Below, one piece after another: positions 1 to 8,739 of a DNA stretch of 64,000 nt. The translations under genes and the position numbers were made by a program. The notes beneath the pieces are model-generated. The model was not told the DNA's origin. It was given only the letters and a program-made list of their open reading frames with translations, and searched no databases. Positions within the stretch are counted from its first letter, which is position 1. Each line of letters starts with the position of its first letter. The DNA is taken from positions 124,001-188,000 of the forward strand of contig NZ_JAHQCW010000003.1 in assembly GCF_019042275.1 (NCBI RefSeq). The letters run 5' to 3'. The DNA comes from Diplocloster agilis (GTDB lineage: Bacteria > Bacillota > Clostridia > Lachnospirales > Lachnospiraceae).

Positions 1-1
1 A

Positions 2-220
2 ACAGCCTGTTATGTAAAGGGCTCCGGTGATATTTACAATAAATTGATGGAGAAGTTAGGTATTGTCGGCGGAGAATGTACTCCGGACGGCCGTTTTTCA
101 CTGGATGCATGCCGGTGTGTGGGCGCCTGTGGTCTGGCACCTGTTATGATGATCAACGGTGAAGTTTACGGAAGATTAACAGTGGATGACATCGACGATA
201 TTCTGGCGAAATACGAATAG
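2..220 (+). CDS. hydC: HydC/NuoE-like [2Fe-2S] subunit of bifurcating hydrogenase (C-terminal part)
   Basis: The reading frame is open from the left window edge and ends at TAG 218-220, so only the last 72 residues are seen. They contain the end of a thioredoxin-fold [2Fe-2S] domain: an ACYVKG segment followed by DACRCVGACGLAP, the usual NuoE cysteine pattern, and a GRLTVDDIDDIL tail typical of NuoE/HydC proteins. The subunit is known to relay electrons between the flavin subunit and the hydrogenase subunit in trimeric NAD(P)H/ferredoxin-linked [FeFe] hydrogenases. It lies 3 bp before the next gene, in the same operon as hydB and hydA. The N-terminus is outside the window. Confidence 0.9.
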   Translation, partial: TACYVKGSGDIYNKLMEKLGIVGGECTPDGRFSLDACRCVGACGLAPVMMINGEVYGRLTVDDIDDILAKYE

Positions 221-223
221 CCT

Positions 224-781
224 ATGATGCCTGAAATTTCACTGAATGTGCTGGATGTGGCTGAGAATTCTACCAGGGCGAAAGCTTCCTTGGTGGAGAT
301 ATCCGTAGCGGTGGATACGAAGGCAGATACCCTGGTCATTCAGATCAAGGATGATGGCTGCGGAATGACAGAGGAGCAGTTATCCCATGTGGAAGACCCG
401 TTTTTTACAACCCGGACGACCCGTAAGGTAGGACTTGGAGTCCCGTTTTTTAAGATGGCGGCATTGGCTGCCGGCGGAGATTTTTCTATAGAATCGAAGC
501 CTGGGGCCGGAACATGTGTAACAGCGGTATTTGGATTGTCCCATATTGACAGGATGCCCCTGGGGGACATGACCAGTACGATTCACACACTTATTATATT
601 TCACAAGGATGTCGATTTTCGATATACATATGAAGTGGATGGCAGAAGCTTTACGCTGGATACCAGAGAATTTCGGGAGGTTCTGGGGGATGTCCCCTTT
701 GATGAACCGGAGGTATCCGCATATATTAAGGAATATTTAACGGAAAACAAAAAAGAGACAGATGGAGGGATCTCGATATGA
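224..781 (+). CDS. Small HATPase_c (GHKL) ATP-binding protein in hydrogenase operon
   Basis: This 185-residue protein consists of a GHKL ATPase fold with no sensor, HAMP or phospho-acceptor His domain. An N-box-like segment (LDVAENSTRA, near residue 10) is followed by DDGCGMTEEQL (G1 box, near residue 44) and a GLGVPFFK glycine loop near residue 70. The last ~80 residues are not recognised. It starts 3 bp after hydC (a second ATG lies at 227) and overlaps the next gene by 4 bp, so it is translationally coupled within the operon. Comparable proteins are known between hydC-like and hydB-like genes in Clostridia. An anti-sigma or stand-alone kinase role is only inferred. Confidence 0.85.
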   Translation: MMPEISLNVLDVAENSTRAKASLVEISVAVDTKADTLVIQIKDDGCGMTEEQLSHVEDPFFTTRTTRKVGLGVPFFKMAALAAGGDFSIESKPGAGTCVTAVFGLSHIDRMPLGDMTSTIHTLIIFHKDVDFRYTYEVDGRSFTLDTREFREVLGDVPFDEPEVSAYIKEYLTENKKETDGGISI

Positions 782-1152
782 AGTCTTTGGAAGAATTGAA
801 AGCAATCCGTGAGAGAATGCAGGGACAGGTCGGTCTTCGCTCAGAGGACTCAAGCCAGACCAGAGTAGTGGTAGGTATGGCAACCTGCGGTATCGCCAGC
901 GGTGCGAGACCGGTATTAACCACCCTTTCCGACGCGGTTCAGGAAAGACATCTGGATAATATAGCGGTAACCCAGACCGGCTGTATCGGCCTGTGTCAGT
1001 ATGAGCCCATCGTGGAAGTGATGGAACCCGGTAAGGATAAAGTGACTTATGTGAAGATGAATCCGGAGAAAGCTCTGGAAGTAGTGGAAAAACATCTGAT
1101 CCGTGGTCAGGTTGTACAGAAATATACTTTGAACGCTGAAAATATTAAATAG
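778..1152 (+). CDS. Thioredoxin-like (2Fe-2S) ferredoxin domain protein
   Basis: A 124-residue single-domain protein of the thioredoxin-like [2Fe-2S] family. Cysteines occur in MATCGIASGARPV (near residue 40) and TQTGCIGLCQYEPIVEV (near residues 75-90), the C...C / CxxxC arrangement of NuoE-like and HydB N-terminal domains. It closely resembles the N-terminal domain of the following HydB, so it may be an extra electron-transfer module of the complex. It overlaps the preceding ATPase gene through ATGA at 778-781. Its stop codon TAG (1150-1152) overlaps the Shine-Dalgarno of hydB. Confidence 0.88.
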   Translation: MKSLEELKAIRERMQGQVGLRSEDSSQTRVVVGMATCGIASGARPVLTTLSDAVQERHLDNIAVTQTGCIGLCQYEPIVEVMEPGKDKVTYVKMNPEKALEVVEKHLIRGQVVQKYTLNAENIK

Positions 1153-1166
1153 GAGGGCCAGTGACT

Positions 1167-2954
1167 ATGTATCGTTCACACGTATTGGTTTGTGGTGGAA
1201 CCGGATGCACTTCCTCCGGAAGTGAAAAAATCATCACGACACTAGAGGAAGAGATTAAGAATAAAGGCCTGGAGAATGAAGTGGCCGTAGTCAAGACCGG
1301 ATGCCACGGCCTGTGTGCTTTGGGACCGATCATGATCGTATACCCGGAAGCAGCATTTTATGCAATGGTAAAAGCAGAGGATATTCCCGAAATCGTAGAG
1401 GAACATCTGTTAAAAGGAAGAGTGGTCACCAGACTTCTGTATGATGAGACGGTTACGGATCACGGAGTAACCGCATTAAATGATACGGATTTCTATAAGA
1501 AACAGCACAGAATCGCATTGAGAAACTGTGGTGTCATCAATCCTGAGAATATCGACGAATACATCGGAACCGGCGGATACGAAGCTCTGGGCAAGGTGCT
1601 GACAGAGATGACGCCCGATGATGTGATAAATGTTCTGCTGGACAGCGGATTGAGAGGCCGCGGCGGCGCAGGTTTCCCTACCGGAAGAAAATGGGCGCTG
1701 GCTAAGGCTAACGATGCCGATCAGAAATATGTCTGCTGTAACGCCGATGAAGGCGATCCCGGCGCTTTCATGGACCGTTCGGTTCTGGAAGGCGACCCTC
1801 ATGTAGTACTGGAAGCCATGGCGATCGCCGGTTATACCATCGGAGCGACCCAGGGTTACATATATGTGCGTGCGGAATATCCCATCGCCGTAGAACGTCT
1901 GAACATCGCCATCAACCAGGCCAGAGAATATGGTCTGCTGGGCAAGAATATCTTCGGAACGGATTTCTGCTTTGATATCGATCTCCGTCTTGGCGCAGGC
2001 GCTTTCGTATGCGGAGAAGAGACCGCTTTGATGGTTTCCATCGAAGGAAACCGCGGCGAACCCAGATGCAGGCCTCCTTTCCCGGCGCTTAAGGGTCTGT
2101 TTGCAAAACCGACGATTCTGAACAATGTAGAGACTTATGCCAATATCCCTCAGATCATCCTGCACGGACCGGAATGGTTCGCTTCCATGGGAACCGAGAA
2201 GTCCAAAGGAACGAAAGTATTCGCTCTGGGCGGAAAGATCAACAACACGGGCCTGGTGGAGATCCCTATGGGAACCACGCTGCGTGAAGTAGTGGAAGAG
2301 ATCGGCGGAGGAATCCCCGGAGGCAAGAAGTTTAAAGCGGCACAGACCGGCGGACCTTCCGGCGGCTGTATCCCAGCGGAACACTTCGATATTCCGATCG
2401 ATTACGATAACCTGATCAGCATCGGCTCCATGATGGGTTCCGGCGGTCTGATCGTTATGGATGAAGACAACTGTATGGTTGATATCGCCAAATTCTTCCT
2501 GGAGTTCACGGTGGATGAGTCCTGCGGAAAATGTACCCCCTGCCGGATCGGAACCAAACGTCTCTACGAGATGCTGGATAAGATTACCAAGGGCCAGGGT
2601 ACCTTAGAAGATCTGGACAAGATGGAAGAACTCTGTTACTACATCAAAGAGAACGCCCTTTGCGGTCTGGGACAGACGGCTCCCAACCCGGTGTTATCCA
2701 CGCTTCGCTATTTCAGAGATGAATATATCGCCCACGTTGTGGATAAGAAATGTCCGGCTGGCGTCTGTAAGGCTCTGTTGTCCTACAAGATCGATGCGGA
2801 TAAATGTAAGGGTTGTACACTTTGTGCCAGAACATGTCCGAACAACGCGATCATCGGCGTGGTCAAAGAACCTCACGCAATCGATCAGAGCAAGTGCGTA
2901 AAATGTGGAGCATGTATGGAAAAATGCCGCTTCGGCGCTATCTATAAAGAGTAA
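1167..2954 (+). CDS. hydB: HydB, NuoF-like FMN/NADH-binding subunit of bifurcating [FeFe] hydrogenase
   Basis: Flavin subunit that exchanges electrons with NAD(P)H and ferredoxin in the cytoplasmic HydABC complex. Domains in order: N-terminal thioredoxin-like [2Fe-2S] domain (residues 1-95, CGGTGC and TGCHGLC); NuoF FMN/NADH domain with GRGGAGFPTG at about residues 164-173; a [4Fe-4S] site SCGKCTPC near 452-459; and a C-terminal two-cluster ferredoxin (KCKGCTLCARTCP and KCVKCGACMEKC). I chose ATG 1167, 10 nt after AGGAGG at 1151-1156; GTG 1161 is the upstream alternative but is too close to the site. About 595 residues, normal for HydB. The stop overlaps the upstream out-of-context ATG of hydA. 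Confidence 0.95.
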   Translation: MYRSHVLVCGGTGCTSSGSEKIITTLEEEIKNKGLENEVAVVKTGCHGLCALGPIMIVYPEAAFYAMVKAEDIPEIVEEHLLKGRVVTRLLYDETVTDHGVTALNDTDFYKKQHRIALRNCGVINPENIDEYIGTGGYEALGKVLTEMTPDDVINVLLDSGLRGRGGAGFPTGRKWALAKANDADQKYVCCNADEGDPGAFMDRSVLEGDPHVVLEAMAIAGYTIGATQGYIYVRAEYPIAVERLNIAINQAREYGLLGKNIFGTDFCFDIDLRLGAGAFVCGEETALMVSIEGNRGEPRCRPPFPALKGLFAKPTILNNVETYANIPQIILHGPEWFASMGTEKSKGTKVFALGGKINNTGLVEIPMGTTLREVVEEIGGGIPGGKKFKAAQTGGPSGGCIPAEHFDIPIDYDNLISIGSMMGSGGLIVMDEDNCMVDIAKFFLEFTVDESCGKCTPCRIGTKRLYEMLDKITKGQGTLEDLDKMEELCYYIKENALCGLGQTAPNPVLSTLRYFRDEYIAHVVDKKCPAGVCKALLSYKIDADKCKGCTLCARTCPNNAIIGVVKEPHAIDQSKCVKCGACMEKCRFGAIYKE

Positions 2955-2968
2955 TGGAGGATTCAAAA

Positions 2969-4711
2969 ATGGAAAATATTACATTAAAAATAAATGGTGT
3001 AGAAGTAAAAGCACCTGCAGGCTCTACCATTCTGGAAGCAGCCCGGCTTGCCAATATTGAGATTCCTACTCTTTGCTTTCTGAAGGATATCAACGAAATT
3101 GGCGCATGCCGGATGTGTGTCTGCGAAGTGAAAGGTGCGAGAAGTCTGGTTGCTTCCTGTGTATACCCGATCAATGAAGGAATGGAAGTGTGGACCAACA
3201 CGCCCAAGGTTCTGGACTCTAGAAAGAAAACATTGGAGCTGATCCTTTCCAACCATCACAGAAAATGCCTGTCCTGCGTCCGCAGCGGTGACTGTGAACT
3301 TCAGAAACTCTGTAAAGACCTGAAGGTGGAAAATGAGGACATGTACGAGGGAGAAATGCAGGATTTCGATATCGATGATTCCGCAGCCCACATGATCCGT
3401 GACAATAATAAATGTATCCTCTGCCGCCGCTGCGTTGCAGTCTGCGCGAATGTGCAGGGAATCGGCGTGATCGGCGCCAACGAGCGCGGTTTTGTCACCA
3501 ACATTGGTTCCGCGTTTGAGATGGGCTTAGGGGAAACCAGCTGTGTATCCTGCGGCCAGTGTATCGCCGTATGTCCTACGGGCGCATTACGGGAAAAAGA
3601 CTTTACCGATGACGTGTTCGCAGCGCTTGCAGATCCTTCCAAGCATGTGCTGGTGCAGACAGCTCCGGCGGTCCGCGCGGCTCTTGGAGAGGCTTTCGGC
3701 CTGCCGATCGGTACCAATGTAGAAGGCAAGATGGCGGCGTCCCTTCGCCGTCTGGGCTTTGATAAAGTGTTTGATACGGACTTCAGCGCCGATCTTACCA
3801 TCATGGAAGAGGCTCATGAGTTCCTGGACCGTGTACAAAACGGCGGAGTTCTGCCGATGATTACCTCCTGTTCTCCGGGCTGGATTAAATACTGTGAACA
3901 TTATTTCCCCGATATGACCGAGAACCTCTCCTCCTGTAAATCTCCTCAGCAGATGTTCGGCGCGATTGCGAAGACCTATTATGCGGAGAAGATGGGAATC
4001 GATCCGAAGGATATCGTTATGGTCAGCGTAATGCCCTGTACCGCGAAGAAATTCGAGATCGGCCGTGACGACCAGGATGCAGCCGGCGTACCGGATGTAG
4101 ATATCGCCATCACCACAAGAGAACTGGCCAGGATGATCGAACGCGCAGGTATCCGTTTCCTGGATCTGCCGGATGAGGACTTCGACGAGCCTTTGGGATT
4201 ATCCACTGGCGCTGCCGTGATCTTCGGCGCTACCGGTGGTGTTATGGAAGCAGCTCTTCGTACCGCAGTGGAAACACTGACCGGAGAGGAACTGGCGTCC
4301 GTAGATTTTACCGATGTTCGCGGAACGAAGGGAATCAAGGAAGCTACTTACAACGTAGCGGGTATGGATGTGAAGATCGCGGTGGCTTCCGGCCTTGGCA
4401 ATGCCAGAGAACTGCTGACGAAGGTGAAAAACGGCGAAGCGGATTACCACTTCATCGAGATTATGGGATGCCCCGGCGGCTGTGTAAACGGCGGCGGACA
4501 GCCCCAGCAGCCTGCATCCGTCCGGAACTTTACCGATATCCGCGCGCTGCGTGCAAAGGTCCTGTACGATTCGGATGCCGGAAAACCGATCCGGAAATCT
4601 CATGAGAACCCGGCCATCAAACAGCTGTACGCGGAGTACCTGGGAGAGCCCGGAAGCCATAAGGCTCATGAAATTCTGCATACCAGCTATGTGAAGAGAA
4701 GTGTGAACTAA
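2969..4711 (+). CDS. hydA: HydA, catalytic [FeFe] hydrogenase subunit
   Basis: Catalytic subunit that reversibly reduces protons to H2 at an H-cluster. The N-terminus is a [2Fe-2S] domain (CFLKDINEIGACRMC region), then a His-ligated [4Fe-4S] segment (HHRKCLSCVRSGDCELQ), two ferredoxin clusters (CILCRRCVAVC; SCVSCGQCIAVCP), then the H domain with L1 TSCSPGW (near residue 300), L2 MPCTAKKFE (near 356) and L3 IEIMGCPGGCVNGGGQP (near 497-513), and the small C-terminal accessory domain. L1 has Ser where many monomeric enzymes have a second Cys. Start ATG 2969 is 8 nt after GGAGG 2956-2960; the ATG at 2954 overlaps the hydB stop and lacks a good site. Length about 580 residues suits trimeric enzymes. 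Confidence 0.96.
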   Translation: MENITLKINGVEVKAPAGSTILEAARLANIEIPTLCFLKDINEIGACRMCVCEVKGARSLVASCVYPINEGMEVWTNTPKVLDSRKKTLELILSNHHRKCLSCVRSGDCELQKLCKDLKVENEDMYEGEMQDFDIDDSAAHMIRDNNKCILCRRCVAVCANVQGIGVIGANERGFVTNIGSAFEMGLGETSCVSCGQCIAVCPTGALREKDFTDDVFAALADPSKHVLVQTAPAVRAALGEAFGLPIGTNVEGKMAASLRRLGFDKVFDTDFSADLTIMEEAHEFLDRVQNGGVLPMITSCSPGWIKYCEHYFPDMTENLSSCKSPQQMFGAIAKTYYAEKMGIDPKDIVMVSVMPCTAKKFEIGRDDQDAAGVPDVDIAITTRELARMIERAGIRFLDLPDEDFDEPLGLSTGAAVIFGATGGVMEAALRTAVETLTGEELASVDFTDVRGTKGIKEATYNVAGMDVKIAVASGLGNARELLTKVKNGEADYHFIEIMGCPGGCVNGGGQPQQPASVRNFTDIRALRAKVLYDSDAGKPIRKSHENPAIKQLYAEYLGEPGSHKAHEILHTSYVKRSVN

Positions 4712-4722
4712 GGATATAAAAT

Positions 4723-4753
4723 ATGCGGCTGCCGGATTGGCAGCCGCATTTGG
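4723..4753 (+). terminator. Rho-independent terminator after hydA
   Basis: A perfect 11-bp stem, ATGCGGCTGCC (4723-4733) with GGCAGCCGCAT (4739-4749), encloses a 5-nt loop and is followed by a short T-rich run. It sits 11 bp after the hydA stop and before a new Shine-Dalgarno, so it separates the catalytic operon from the sensory hydrogenase gene. The U-tract is modest, so some read-through is likely. Confidence 0.8.
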
Positions 4754-4782
4754 ATTCTTATAAACGATTAAGGAGGCCACAC

Positions 4783-6498
4783 ATGAACGTCATTGATTTT
4801 CAAAAAGCCAATTGCCGGAACTGTTACAAATGTGTCCGGTCCTGTTCGGTAAAAGCGATACGGATCAAGAACGAACAGGCCCAGATCATGAACGAGCACT
4901 GTATTTTGTGCGGGCACTGTCTGGAGGTATGTCCCCAGAATGCCAAGACATTTTCCAGTGATCTGGACCGGGTGAAGAGCTTTTTAAGACAGGGCCAGAA
5001 AACGGTTATTTCGATTGCTCCGTCCTATCTGGGGGTTATGAAATACACCCATCCGGGCCAGGTGGTTACCGCTTTGAAGCAGCTGGGATTTAAACAGATC
5101 CGGGAGACTGCCGAGGGAGCGGCCTATGTGACCAACGCTTATCACCGTATTCTGGAGGAGGGCAGCATGAAGAATGTAATTTCCACCTGCTGTCCCAGCG
5201 TCAACGATTTGATTGAGAAATATTTTCCGGATCTGACCCCCTATATGGCGCCGGTGGTATCGCCGATGGTGGCCCACGGCATGCTGATCAAAAAGCAGCT
5301 GGGGATGAATACAAAGGTAGTCTTTTTAGGCCCCTGCATTGCCAAAAAGGAGGAAGCGGAGCTGGATGAGCGGACTTCCGGCTGGATCGACGCGGTGATC
5401 AATTTCTCCGAGGCCGAGCAGTGGATGGAGGAGGAAGGGATCGAGGTAAAGGCGCTGGATCCCTCTCCTATGGATAATCCGGATCCGAAGGTAAACCGTC
5501 TGTATCCGGTCAGTTCCGGGGTGATGACTTCGGTGGTGGCCAAGAACGGAAAAGACACTTACCGCAAGCTGTTTGTGGACGGACTGGATAATTGTATTGA
5601 TCTGTTCCGCGGTATGGCGAATGGAGAACTGGAGCATTGCTTTATCGAGGCGAACGTCTGCGAGGGCGGCTGTATCAAGGGCCCCGCGATCAGCAAAATG
5701 GAGGTTTCCAGGTTTAAGGCTAAGCTGGATATCGAGGAACAGATCGAGTATGTCAGTCCGGACTATCCGGAGGCACCGCCGGAGGTAGATCTGGAAAAGC
5801 AGTTCTACTCCCGGGTGGAGAAGGAAAAAATGCCGACGGAAGAGGAAATCAGGAGTATACTGCGCAAGACCGGCAAATACAGCAGAGAAGACGAGCTGGA
5901 CTGCGGGGCCTGCGGATATGGTTCCTGCCGGGAGAAGGCGATCGCGGTATTCCAGGAAAAAGCTGAGCTTGGCATGTGCCTGCCCTATGCCTTTGACAAA
6001 GCCAATTCTATGGCAAACACGGTGATGGAGCAGACTCCGAACGCGATCCTGGTTGTCGATCAGGATATGCGGATTATGGAATTTAACAAAGCGGCGGAGA
6101 AGATGTTTAAACAGAGTAAATCCGTGGCGGTGGAGAAATATCTGTTCGAACTGATTGATCATACGGATTTCTTGTATGTCTACGACACGCATGAGCCGAT
6201 CGTACATAAGCGGGTGGCCTACGAGGATCTGGGTATTTATACAACCCAGACGTTAGTGTACGTCAAAGAGCAGGATGCGGTCCTTGGAATCTTCGAAGAT
6301 GTGACGGAAGAGGAAAATAATAAGAAAAAGCATTACCAGCTCCAGGTCGAGACGGTGGAAATGGCCCAGAAGGTTATCGACAAGCAGATGATGGTTGCCC
6401 AGGAGATCGCCGGACTGCTGGGTGAGACTACGGCTGAGACCAAGGTCACACTGACGAAGCTTCGGGATTCGATCTTATTCGAAGGTCAGGAAGAATAG
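4783..6498 (+). CDS. hydS: HydS-like sensory [FeFe] hydrogenase with PAS domain (group C type)
   Basis: A 571-residue putative H2 sensor. Order: two-cluster ferredoxin (CRNCYKCVRSC 11-21; CILCGHCLEVCP 40-51); hydrogenase H domain with STCCPSV (134-140), GPCIAKKEE (183-191) and NVCEGGCIKGP (291-301); an extra [4Fe-4S] motif DCGACGYGSC (373-382); and a PAS domain from about 415 (QTPNAILVVDQDMRIMEF). A short coiled tail ends the protein. The L1 and L3 motifs deviate from catalytic HydA (STCCPSV; EGGCIKGP), as expected in group C sensors. Start ATG 4783 follows AGGAGG 4771-4776; an upstream in-frame ATG at 4723 lies inside the terminator stem. It is followed 10 bp later by a phosphatase gene, the known group C pairing. 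Confidence 0.9.
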   Translation: MNVIDFQKANCRNCYKCVRSCSVKAIRIKNEQAQIMNEHCILCGHCLEVCPQNAKTFSSDLDRVKSFLRQGQKTVISIAPSYLGVMKYTHPGQVVTALKQLGFKQIRETAEGAAYVTNAYHRILEEGSMKNVISTCCPSVNDLIEKYFPDLTPYMAPVVSPMVAHGMLIKKQLGMNTKVVFLGPCIAKKEEAELDERTSGWIDAVINFSEAEQWMEEEGIEVKALDPSPMDNPDPKVNRLYPVSSGVMTSVVAKNGKDTYRKLFVDGLDNCIDLFRGMANGELEHCFIEANVCEGGCIKGPAISKMEVSRFKAKLDIEEQIEYVSPDYPEAPPEVDLEKQFYSRVEKEKMPTEEEIRSILRKTGKYSREDELDCGACGYGSCREKAIAVFQEKAELGMCLPYAFDKANSMANTVMEQTPNAILVVDQDMRIMEFNKAAEKMFKQSKSVAVEKYLFELIDHTDFLYVYDTHEPIVHKRVAYEDLGIYTTQTLVYVKEQDAVLGIFEDVTEEENNKKKHYQLQVETVEMAQKVIDKQMMVAQEIAGLLGETTAETKVTLTKLRDSILFEGQEE

Positions 6499-6508
6499 GG
6501 GGAAAGCC

Positions 6509-7672
6509 ATGGATGTCAGCGTAGAAGTTTCCTATAAAAGTTTAAATAAGTTTCATGAAGAGCTGTGCGGGGATAAAGTCGAAATCATCAAGACGGCGGA
6601 TTCGGATATCGCCATTTTGGCGGATGGAATGGGCAGCGGGGTCAAGGCCAATATTCTGGCCACGCTGACCTCTAAGATTCTGGGGACCATGTTCCAGAAC
6701 GGGGCGTCCATTGAAGATGCGGTGGAGACTATCGTTAAGACACTGCCGATCTGCCAGGTCCGGAAGGTGGCCTACGCCACATTCAGTATACTGCAGATTT
6801 TCCACAACGGGGAAGGATATCTGGTAGAGTTCGACAACCCGGAATGTGTACTCATCCGGGATAAAAAACTGATGGATATCCCCTTCACGCACCGGGAACT
6901 GGAGGGAAAGGATATCCGGGAATGGCGGTTCCAGGTGCAGATGGGTGACTGCTTTGTGCTGATGAGCGACGGCGTAGTATATGCGGGGGCCGGTGAGATT
7001 CTGAATCTGGGCTGGACCCGAGACAGTATGGCCGAATATGCGCTCAAATGTATGAAAACCACCACGTCGGCTTCCAGGCTCACGGCCATGCTAAGCAAAG
7101 CCTGTGACGATCTCTATCTGCAAAAACCCGGGGACGACACTACAGTCTGTGTGACCAGAGTTATTCCCAGACGCCTGGTCAGTATTTTTACCGGTCCGCC
7201 GGAGGATCCGGATGATGACCGGAAGCTGATGGAGCAGTTCATGAGCGAAGCCGGCTGTAAAGTCGTGTGCGGCGGCACCAGCGCGAATATCGCCGCCAAA
7301 TATTTGGACAAACCGGTCGTCACGCAGATCCAGAACACTTCCAGCGATGTGCCGCCTATGGCAGAGATCGAAGGGATGGATCTGGTTACCGAAGGAATCA
7401 TTACGATGAATAAAGCATTGAAGCTTTTAAGACAATATGTAAGAGATGAGGTCGATGTGGACTTCTTCCTTGCCCTGGACGAGGACAACGGCGCCGCCAG
7501 ATTGGCCAAGATCCTGATCGAGGAATGCACGGAACTAAAGCTCTTCGTAGGCAAAGCCGTCAATCAGGCCTACGATGCCACCATGGATCTGGATCTACGC
7601 ATGAATCTCATCGGCCAGCTCAAATCCGTGGTAGAGCAGATGGGCCACCGTGTAGAAATCATCTACTTCTAA
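6509..7672 (+). CDS. PP2C/SpoIIE-family serine phosphatase paired with HydS
   Basis: A 387-residue protein whose first ~220 residues are a SpoIIE/PP2C-type phosphatase, with metal-binding motifs LADGMGSG (near 37-44), LMSDGVVYAG (near 150) and GDDTTVCVTR (near 211). The remaining ~160 residues form a second region (FTGPPEDPDDDRKLMEQF onward) that I cannot assign. No membrane segment is seen. It lies 10 bp after hydS with an AGGGGGA ribosome binding site, so the two are co-transcribed. In group C hydrogenase loci such phosphatases are thought to carry the H2 signal to Ser/Thr-phosphorylated targets; the target here is unknown. Confidence 0.88.
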   Translation: MDVSVEVSYKSLNKFHEELCGDKVEIIKTADSDIAILADGMGSGVKANILATLTSKILGTMFQNGASIEDAVETIVKTLPICQVRKVAYATFSILQIFHNGEGYLVEFDNPECVLIRDKKLMDIPFTHRELEGKDIREWRFQVQMGDCFVLMSDGVVYAGAGEILNLGWTRDSMAEYALKCMKTTTSASRLTAMLSKACDDLYLQKPGDDTTVCVTRVIPRRLVSIFTGPPEDPDDDRKLMEQFMSEAGCKVVCGGTSANIAAKYLDKPVVTQIQNTSSDVPPMAEIEGMDLVTEGIITMNKALKLLRQYVRDEVDVDFFLALDEDNGAARLAKILIEECTELKLFVGKAVNQAYDATMDLDLRMNLIGQLKSVVEQMGHRVEIIYF

Positions 7673-7674
7673 GA

Positions 7675-7740
7675 GGGGACAGGCTCATTCCGTCACCGGC
7701 GGGGCCGGCCCCAGACGAACGGCGGAATGTGCCTGTCCCC
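7675..7740 (+). terminator. Long GGGGACAGG...CCTGTCCCC hairpin, probable terminator or repeat element
   Basis: GGGGACAGGCTCATTCCG (7675-7692) pairs with CGGAATGTGCCTGTCCCC (7723-7740), 18 bp with one mismatch, and the 30-nt loop contains a GGGGCCGGCCCC palindrome (7701-7712). It begins 2 bp after the phosphatase stop. No T-run follows, so it is either a factor-assisted terminator, an mRNA-stabilising structure, or a dispersed REP-like unit. A hairpin with the same GGGGACA/TGTCCCC ends occurs at 19226-19260. Confidence 0.65.
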
Positions 7741-7817
7741 GTAAGCGCCCCGAAGAGCACAGGCACGAATAACCCAAACCCCAATAACAGATAAGAAAAA
7801 AGCAAAGGAGACCTACC

Positions 7818-8654
7818 ATGAACCAAGTATACGAAAAATTACAAAAATGCTATGAGAGCGTAAAATCCAAAATAGACTTCCAGCCCAAAGCAGCGCTGAT
7901 CCTGGGTTCCGGCCTTGGCGATTACGCCGAAGGCATCCAGGTAGAAGCAACCCTTAACTATTCCGATATCGAAGGCTTTCCGGTATCCACCGTGCCCGGC
8001 CACAAAGGCCGTTTCATTTTCGGCTATGTAGAAACCGTACCGGTCGTTATCATGCAGGGCCGTGTCCATTACTACGAAGGCTACGACATGTCCGACGTTG
8101 TACTTCCCACCAGGCTTATGCGGATGCTGGGAGCCGAGGTACTATTCCTGACCAACGCCTCCGGCGGTATCAACTACAACTATCAGGCCGGAGATTTCAT
8201 GCTGATCCGGGACCATATCCTGAATTTCGTCCCCTCTCCATTGATCGGCCCCAACATCGATGAGCTGGGCACCAGGTTCCCCGACATGAGCGACGTCTAC
8301 GATTACAAGCTCCGCCGGATCATCAAACAGACCGCACTGGAACAGAATATCCCGCTCCAGGAAGGAGTCTACATCCAGCTGACCGGGCCCAACTTTGAGA
8401 CCCCGTCGGAGGTGCGCATGTGCAGGATACTGGGCGCCGATGCCGTAGGCATGAGCACCGCCTGTGAAGCTGTGGCGGCCAATCATATGGGAATGAAGAT
8501 ATGCGGTATCTCCTGCGTTTCCAACCAGGCAGCCGACGCGGCCAAACAGCCGCTGACCCATGAAGAGGTACAGGAGATGGCGGACCGCAAGGCGCCGATG
8601 TTTAAGAAGCTGATCACCTCATCCATCGTAAACATTGCCAAAGAAATTCTATAA
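7818..8654 (+). CDS. punA: Purine nucleoside phosphorylase (family I, 6-oxopurine type)
   Basis: A 278-residue trimeric-type PNP that phosphorolyses inosine or guanosine to base plus ribose-1-phosphate in the cytoplasm. Motifs are LILGSGLGDYA (phosphate loop, residues ~28-37), PGHKGRF, MQGRVHYYEGY, LTNASGGIN, GPNFETPSEVRM and MSTACEAVAANHMG. The Asn in ISCVSNQAA corresponds to the residue selecting 6-oxopurines in family I enzymes, so inosine, guanosine or methylthioinosine are better candidates than adenosine. A strong AAAGGAG lies before ATG 7818. It is followed by mtnA and later by a nucleoside importer and two deaminases, which supports a salvage role. Confidence 0.93.
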   Translation: MNQVYEKLQKCYESVKSKIDFQPKAALILGSGLGDYAEGIQVEATLNYSDIEGFPVSTVPGHKGRFIFGYVETVPVVIMQGRVHYYEGYDMSDVVLPTRLMRMLGAEVLFLTNASGGINYNYQAGDFMLIRDHILNFVPSPLIGPNIDELGTRFPDMSDVYDYKLRRIIKQTALEQNIPLQEGVYIQLTGPNFETPSEVRMCRILGADAVGMSTACEAVAANHMGMKICGISCVSNQAADAAKQPLTHEEVQEMADRKAPMFKKLITSSIVNIAKEIL

Positions 8655-8739
8655 CAATCCTTTTCAAACGAATAATCCATAAATAGCCGGCCGAATAATG
8701 ACGCCGTATATGGGGATACTTAAGAAGGAGGAAAATGGA

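Noticed and set aside
1476-2384. 302-codon open frame on the minus strand inside hydB
   Set aside because: It is an antisense shadow of a strongly conserved gene, with low-complexity Arg/Ser/Leu composition and no motif.
4723-4782. Longer N-terminus for the sensory hydrogenase starting at ATG 4723
   Set aside because: The region is a perfect terminator stem and the SD at 4771-4776 fits ATG 4783.
5326-6207. 293-codon minus-strand open frame inside hydS
   Set aside because: Same shadow effect; hydS motifs on the plus strand are unequivocal.
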